From positions 1 through 9,373 of the forward strand of contig DODG01000179.1 in NCBI GenBank assembly GCA_003509065.1: DNA of 9,373 bases, given 5' to 3'. Positions 6,189 through 9,373 of this stretch are shown in pieces (position 1 is the first letter of the stretch; each line of letters begins with the position of its first letter). The notes under the pieces were generated by a model that did not search any database, was not told the DNA's origin, and saw nothing but the letters and a program-made list of their open reading frames with translations. This stretch comes from Acidobacteriota bacterium. GTDB taxonomy: Bacteria; Acidobacteriota; Vicinamibacteria; Vicinamibacterales; UBA823. The translations under genes were made by a program, and so were the position numbers.

Positions 6189-7895
6189 ATGAGAACACTG
6201 GTATCTAACGTCCTGACCTTGTTGGCGCTAAACGTCTTGGCGCTTCCCCTGTTAGCAGCGAATATGACAGCAGCCGAAGTGTTGACGAGACCAACAAGTA
6301 CTGTGGCCGAGTCGTTCCAAGCTTCCGCTAGTGACCAGCGGATTTATGTGAGTGTGCTGGATAAACAAGATAATCCCGTCGTTGGTCTCGCTGCCGATGC
6401 ATTCATTGTTCGTGAGGATGGCATACGGCGTGAAGTGTTAAGTGTCACGAAAGCGGGCGGCTCGTTCCAAATCGCATTGGTCGTCGACAATAGTGAAGCG
6501 GTTCGCCCGTACCTGCGAGACCTGCGGGCGGGCCTTGAATCATTTGTAAAGATGATGGCTGGTCCTCACGAGATGGCTTTGTTCACGATTGGCGACAGGC
6601 CAACCATTGTTACTGACTATCGGAACAGCCCTGAAGAACTACAAGCTGCGGTCAAACGGATTTTTCCACGACCCATGAGTGGTGGCCATCTCCTGGATAC
6701 GATTCTGAACGCGTCGCGTGGGTTGACCCGTCGGAATACGACGCGTCCTATCATTCTCGTCGTGACGGCTGAGGGCGTTGATTACAGTAGCCGGTCTTAT
6801 CAGGCGGTCTTGAAAAGCGTCGATGAAAGTGGGGCAAGTCTACATGCCGTGGTCTTAACTTCAAGCGGTGCAGGACTTGGTACGAATGCACGGTATCGCG
6901 ATATGGTCCTCGACCGTGGAACTGAGAGGACCGGTGGGAAGCGTCACGACCTTCTGAGAGGGCAGCGTTTGCAGGAAACGTTGGAAGAACTCGCCCACGA
7001 ACTGCTGAATCAGTACTTGGTGGTGTACGCCCGCCCGGACATGCTCATCCCGCCCGATCGAGTTGAGATTGAAATGTCCGACCCGTCTTGGGCTGCCCGA
7101 GGTAATCCGGCCGTTCTTTCATCTAGTGTTATTGGCGACAGGCCTACCATGGAAGCGAGTCCAAATGAGAAGGTCGCCTCGTCTGATGCGATCGAATCGC
7201 GATACCAATTGCGTATTATGGAACGCGTTTTCGAACAAGCAGTGACACATGGTGCAGAGCAATTCGCTTCGCGGATAGAGACGTCTGATCCAAGTAGTAG
7301 GATCAATTTTGCGGGGATTGCACGGGCACGTGGCTTTAAGTTGGATGGGTATGGCGTCTTTTTTGACGTTCAAGTGCCGATACTTCGTCCTAGTGTCAAC
7401 TGGGTGTTTCGCCAGTTGAACCAATTGGATTTCAGTGCACGCATCGCCGCCGATCTTGACGAAGTGCTTCCTGTGTTCAGAGAGAAAATGCGTACGTTTG
7501 ATGACGAGCAATTAATGGAAAATTTTGAACGGGCACTTCTAGCCTTTCCACGACCGCTGCCACCTGGACCTCCGATGGGACCAGAGGGACCTCCCATGGA
7601 ACCCCCTCCAGGGGCACAACTGGTCGGTCGTGAGGCGCTCGTCGCGAGTGAGGAAGATCTTCAAGCGGAATACGCGGCCCAAATCGCGGCCGAAGTCACG
7701 GCCGTCATACTTGATCATAGCGAAGCGATCCTGCTCGGTGCCGATGACTGGCTGGTCGTCGCCACCGTCGCTTCGTTTTCACCGAATGACACGAAAACGA
7801 TGCTGAAGATTCGCGGATCTGACTTAATCGCCTTACGAGCTAGAGAACTTTCACGCGAGGATACGATAAAGCGGATTGAGACAGGCGAATTCTGA
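6189..7895 (+). CDS. Secreted VWFA-related protein with degenerate MIDAS and unrecognised C-terminal half
   Basis: The 568-residue product begins with a signal peptide (about 1-24, MRTLVSN, hydrophobic core, cleavage near LLAAN). A short strand-rich region (about 50-88, RIYVSVLDKQDNPVVGL...FIVREDGIRREV) precedes a von Willebrand A-type fold at about 93-285 (FQIALVVDNS ... QYLVVYARP), in the arrangement of the acidobacterial VWFA-related family. The metal-site pattern is eroded: DxSxS reads D100-N-S102-E-A104, the usual GGTALYDA loop reads GGHLLDTI (His167), and the usual TDG reads TAE (Ala194). Residues about 330-568 match no family I recognise; they include ARGFKLDGYGVFFDVQVP, a Pro/Gly-rich stretch (454-477), and a final DDWLVVATV...LKIRGSDL segment. 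ATG 6189 is chosen for AGGGAG eight nt upstream; GTG 6180 and GTG 6183 are alternatives. It follows the anti-sigma gene by 17 nt, so it is probably in the same operon. Function unknown; a protein-interaction role outside the inner membrane is plausible. Confidence 0.82.
   Translation: MRTLVSNVLTLLALNVLALPLLAANMTAAEVLTRPTSTVAESFQASASDQRIYVSVLDKQDNPVVGLAADAFIVREDGIRREVLSVTKAGGSFQIALVVDNSEAVRPYLRDLRAGLESFVKMMAGPHEMALFTIGDRPTIVTDYRNSPEELQAAVKRIFPRPMSGGHLLDTILNASRGLTRRNTTRPIILVVTAEGVDYSSRSYQAVLKSVDESGASLHAVVLTSSGAGLGTNARYRDMVLDRGTERTGGKRHDLLRGQRLQETLEELAHELLNQYLVVYARPDMLIPPDRVEIEMSDPSWAARGNPAVLSSSVIGDRPTMEASPNEKVASSDAIESRYQLRIMERVFEQAVTHGAEQFASRIETSDPSSRINFAGIARARGFKLDGYGVFFDVQVPILRPSVNWVFRQLNQLDFSARIAADLDEVLPVFREKMRTFDDEQLMENFERALLAFPRPLPPGPPMGPEGPPMEPPPGAQLVGREALVASEEDLQAEYAAQIAAEVTAVILDHSEAILLGADDWLVVATVASFSPNDTKTMLKIRGSDLIALRARELSREDTIKRIETGEF
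7566..7600 (+). repeat. Short 21-nt-period repeat coding for a Gly/Pro linker
   Basis: GGACCTCCGATGGA (7566-7579) returns 21 nt later as GGACCTCCCATGGA (7587-7600) with one mismatch, keeping frame. It encodes GPPMGPE then GPPMEPP inside the VWA protein and looks like a small tandem duplication making a flexible Pro-rich linker. Confidence 0.5.
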
Positions 7896-7911
7896 TCTAC
7901 AATCCGTGTTG

Positions 7912-8460
7912 ATGAATTCTTCAAGACAAACTAGAAGGTGGTGGCGGCTCGGCCCCGTTGGGCTTTTCGTGCTAGGAGTGACGAGCCTTGGGTCGGGATG
8001 CAGTCCGTCGATTGATGTCACCGAGGCACTGGTCGTTACTGATATAACGACTGGGTGGTTTGACGCAGGAATTCTTGAAGATGGGAAGAACAAGATTGTT
8101 CCGGGTATTTCATTTACACTTCATAATGTACTTGAGGAGAATGTTAGTTCGGTTCGACTCCTTGGCTCTTTTCGTTTGGTGCTGGCTGACGGTGCGGAAG
8201 ATCCAGAAGAGCTTGGCAGTTCAACAATTTCTGCCATTGATTTGGCAGGGCTCGAGCCAGGTTCGACCACTGCCGCATTTGTCATGCAATCAGGTTTGGG
8301 TTACACGGGGACTCAACCACGGCGAGAACTGATGGAGCACCGATTATTTCAGGATGCCAAGCTTAGTCTATTTGCCAAACATCGTAGTGACCCTTGGGTC
8401 AAGTTGGGCGAATATATGATTGATCGGACGCTTTTGATTCGTGGAAGTCTTGAGAATTGA
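7912..8460 (+). CDS. Putative exported lipoprotein of unknown function
   Basis: A 182-residue product whose N-terminus looks exported: Arg-rich SSRQTRRWWR, then a hydrophobic run (about 13-26) ending in GSGC with Cys30 followed by SPS. The Cys fits lipid attachment, but the lipobox is imperfect because Gly rather than Leu sits at -3 (Leu is at -4). The remainder is a compact, probably beta-rich domain with VTDITTGWFDAGI, a central SFTLHNVLEENVSSV, and a conserved-looking end FAKHRSDPWVKLGEYMIDR. The strand-loop texture and length recall small periplasmic beta-sandwich proteins, but I cannot name a family. The start is not strongly marked: ATG 7912 lacks a Shine-Dalgarno, and TTG 7876, which overlaps the VWA gene, is an alternative. 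It begins 16 nt after the VWA stop, so it is probably the last gene of the sigma operon; it also directly precedes hslV. Confidence 0.65.
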   Translation: MNSSRQTRRWWRLGPVGLFVLGVTSLGSGCSPSIDVTEALVVTDITTGWFDAGILEDGKNKIVPGISFTLHNVLEENVSSVRLLGSFRLVLADGAEDPEELGSSTISAIDLAGLEPGSTTAAFVMQSGLGYTGTQPRRELMEHRLFQDAKLSLFAKHRSDPWVKLGEYMIDRTLLIRGSLEN

Positions 8461-8474
8461 TTATTCCCGCGACG

Positions 8475-8504
8475 TTGACAGTATTTTCATGCATCTACTA
8501 GACT
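8475..8504 (+). promoter_or_regulatory. Candidate sigma70-type promoter of hslVU
   Basis: A perfect -35 TTGACA (8475-8480) is followed after 18 nt by TAGACT (8499-8504), four of six matches to TATAAT. It lies in the 89-nt gap before hslV and predicts a start near 8511 and a leader of about 40 nt. No CIRCE element (TTAGCACTC inverted repeat) and no sigma32-like CCCCAT box is seen, so the sequence gives no sign of classical heat-shock control. Confidence 0.5.
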
Positions 8505-8549
8505 CGCAATAGATCGAAATAACGAACTGATACCTTCCGTTTTCAACTC

Positions 8550-9077
8550 ATGATTCACAGCACAACGGTTTTAGTCGTGAGACACCAGGGACGGGCCGTC
8601 ATGGCAGGTGACGGTCAGGTCACTTTTGCGAACACAGTTGTTAAGCAGGGCGCTCGTAAGATTCGACGACTGTATAAGGATCAGATACTTGCAGGATTCG
8701 CGGGGTCAGCAGCTGATTCTTTCGCGTTGTTTGCTCGGTTCGAGGCAAAGTTAGAAGAGTATCGGGGAAATCTAGAACGTTCAGCCGTTGAGTTGGCTAA
8801 GGACTGGCGCACTGATCGCCTGCTCAGGCGTTTAGAAGCGATGTTGCTTGTGTTGGATAAGTCGTCAACCTTCTTGTTGTCTGGGACTGGCGATCTTATT
8901 GAGCCCGATGACGGAATTATTGCAATCGGTTCAGGCGGAGTGTACGCCTTGGCAGCGGCCAAAGCCTTGGCTCAGAACACCTCGCTCGACGCACATGCGA
9001 TTGCCGAGCAAGCAATGCACATCGCGGCGAGCATCTGCATCTACACCAATGATTCAATTACGATTGAAGAATTGTGA
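8550..9077 (+). CDS. hslV: ATP-dependent protease peptidase subunit HslV
   Basis: Proteolytic subunit of the HslVU (ClpQY) protease: double-hexamer rings of N-terminal-Thr hydrolases that degrade proteins unfolded by HslU in the cytosol. The 175-residue product matches the family over its whole length: [63 protein letters not shown] (129-130 region) and a C-terminus CIYTND...IEEL. The catalytic Thr is Thr5, exposed only after removal of the propeptide MIHS; counted from it, Asp17 (GDGQ), Lys33 and the Ser of GSGG fall in their family positions. A short propeptide before TT is known in other bacteria, such as Thermotoga. No other ATG, GTG or TTG lies upstream before the in-frame stop at 8520, so the start is firm despite a missing Shine-Dalgarno. 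hslU follows 69 nt downstream. Confidence 0.96.
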   Translation: MIHSTTVLVVRHQGRAVMAGDGQVTFANTVVKQGARKIRRLYKDQILAGFAGSAADSFALFARFEAKLEEYRGNLERSAVELAKDWRTDRLLRRLEAMLLVLDKSSTFLLSGTGDLIEPDDGIIAIGSGGVYALAAAKALAQNTSLDAHAIAEQAMHIAASICIYTNDSITIEEL

Positions 9078-9146
9078 CAAGGGTGCTGACCAAGCACGAT
9101 GGAGTTTGTTCATGACAGGGTTAACGAATTTGTGGAACCGTAGCTA

Positions 9147-9373
9147 GTGCCGATTTATTTACCAGCCTCAACTGGTTCGACGATCGATAAACTGACGCCA
9201 CGAGAGATTGTGGTGGAGCTCGACCGGTACGTGATTGGTCAAAATAAGGCCAAGCGGGCCGTTGCCGTGGCGTTAAGAAACCGGCTGAGACGGCAGAAAT
9301 TACCAGCTGAACTAGCCGAAGAAGTTGCACCGAAGAATATTCTGATGATCGGTCCGACCGGTGTTGGCAAAAC
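9147..9373 (+). CDS. hslU: HslU ATPase/unfoldase subunit, N-terminal part (3' end outside window)
   Basis: AAA+ ATPase that recognises, unfolds and feeds substrates into HslV. About 75 codons are present: [17 protein letters not shown], the family's N-terminal signature, then [16 protein letters not shown], then [17 protein letters not shown], where the window ends in the Walker A motif. This ALRNR(x)RR and [15 protein letters not shown] pattern plus the adjacent hslV separates it from ClpX. The start is GTG 9147: a stop (TAG 9141-9143) closes the frame two codons upstream, and no ATG lies between it and the conserved LTPRE. That gives a leader [15 protein letters not shown] before LTPRE, somewhat longer than in Bacillus. 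A weak GGAA at 9134-9137 is the only Shine-Dalgarno-like sequence. The gene continues past the window, so completeness cannot be judged. Confidence 0.94.
   Translation, partial: MPIYLPASTGSTIDKLTPREIVVELDRYVIGQNKAKRAVAVALRNRLRRQKLPAELAEEVAPKNILMIGPTGVGK

Noticed and set aside
6588..7150. Near-identical 20-nt segments at 6588-6607 and 7131-7150 (19 of 20 bases match), both coding for IGDRPT
   Set aside because: One short pair in the same gene, 543 nt apart, with no shared flanks; probably chance or a shared local peptide rather than a mobile or regulatory repeat.
7119..7511. 130-codon open frame on the minus strand inside the VWA gene
   Set aside because: Antisense shadow of a clearly coding frame; no motif, signal peptide or ribosome site supports it.
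8461..8549. Heat-shock control elements (CIRCE or sigma32-type boxes) before hslV
   Set aside because: Neither the CIRCE inverted repeat nor a CCCCAT-like -10 is present; only a sigma70-like promoter is seen.
9111..9143. Tiny open frame (ATG 9111 to TAG 9143) between hslV and hslU
   Set aside because: Ten codons, no ribosome site, no conservation visible; most simply part of the hslU leader.

Overview
The window is a nearly gap-free 9.4 kb piece of a bacterial chromosome; the longest stretch without a gene is about 165 bases, between two divergent genes. By eye base composition is near 50% GC. The protein set suggests Acidobacteriota, possibly close to Vicinamibacteria. The main clue is a VWFA-related secreted protein of the type common in that phylum, encoded beside an ECF sigma/anti-sigma pair. 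The phylum assignment is an inference from protein character, not from a marker-gene comparison.

Layout: (1) 1-2596, plus strand: the 3' end of topA (DNA topoisomerase I zinc ribbons), then trmFO (folate-dependent tRNA m5U54 methyltransferase) and xerC (chromosome-dimer tyrosine recombinase), the last two overlapping by 29 nt. (2) 2624-4573, minus strand: an ABC-F ATPase with two ATP-binding cassettes and a C-terminal coiled coil, convergent with xerC. (3) 4574-4738: a divergent intergenic region with an 8-bp perfect inverted repeat and candidate promoters, one of them ECF-like. (4) 4739-8460, plus strand: ECF sigma factor, membrane anti-sigma factor with a zf-HC2 domain, a secreted VWA-domain protein with an unrecognised C-terminal half, and a small probable lipoprotein. 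(5) 8475-9373: a sigma70-like promoter, hslV (peptidase) and the 5' part of hslU (unfoldase ATPase), which runs off the window inside Walker A.

The order topA-trmFO-xerC-hslV-hslU is a known conserved housekeeping cluster, seen for example in Bacillus as topA-trmFO-codV-clpQ-clpY. Here about 5.9 kb holding the ABC-F gene and the sigma/anti-sigma/VWA/lipoprotein set lies between xerC and hslV. The sigma and anti-sigma genes overlap at TAATG, and the next two genes follow at 17 and 16 nt, so the four probably form one operon. A plausible role is an envelope-signalling unit: the anti-sigma factor holds the sigma factor at the inner membrane and the exported proteins act outside it. The most unusual item is the VWA protein. 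Its metal-binding (MIDAS) positions appear lost at three places, and its C-terminal ~240 residues, carrying a Pro-rich insert, match no family I recognise. Apart from that four-gene unit the genes are ordinary housekeeping genes; I see no CRISPR array, insertion sequence, tRNA or rRNA.
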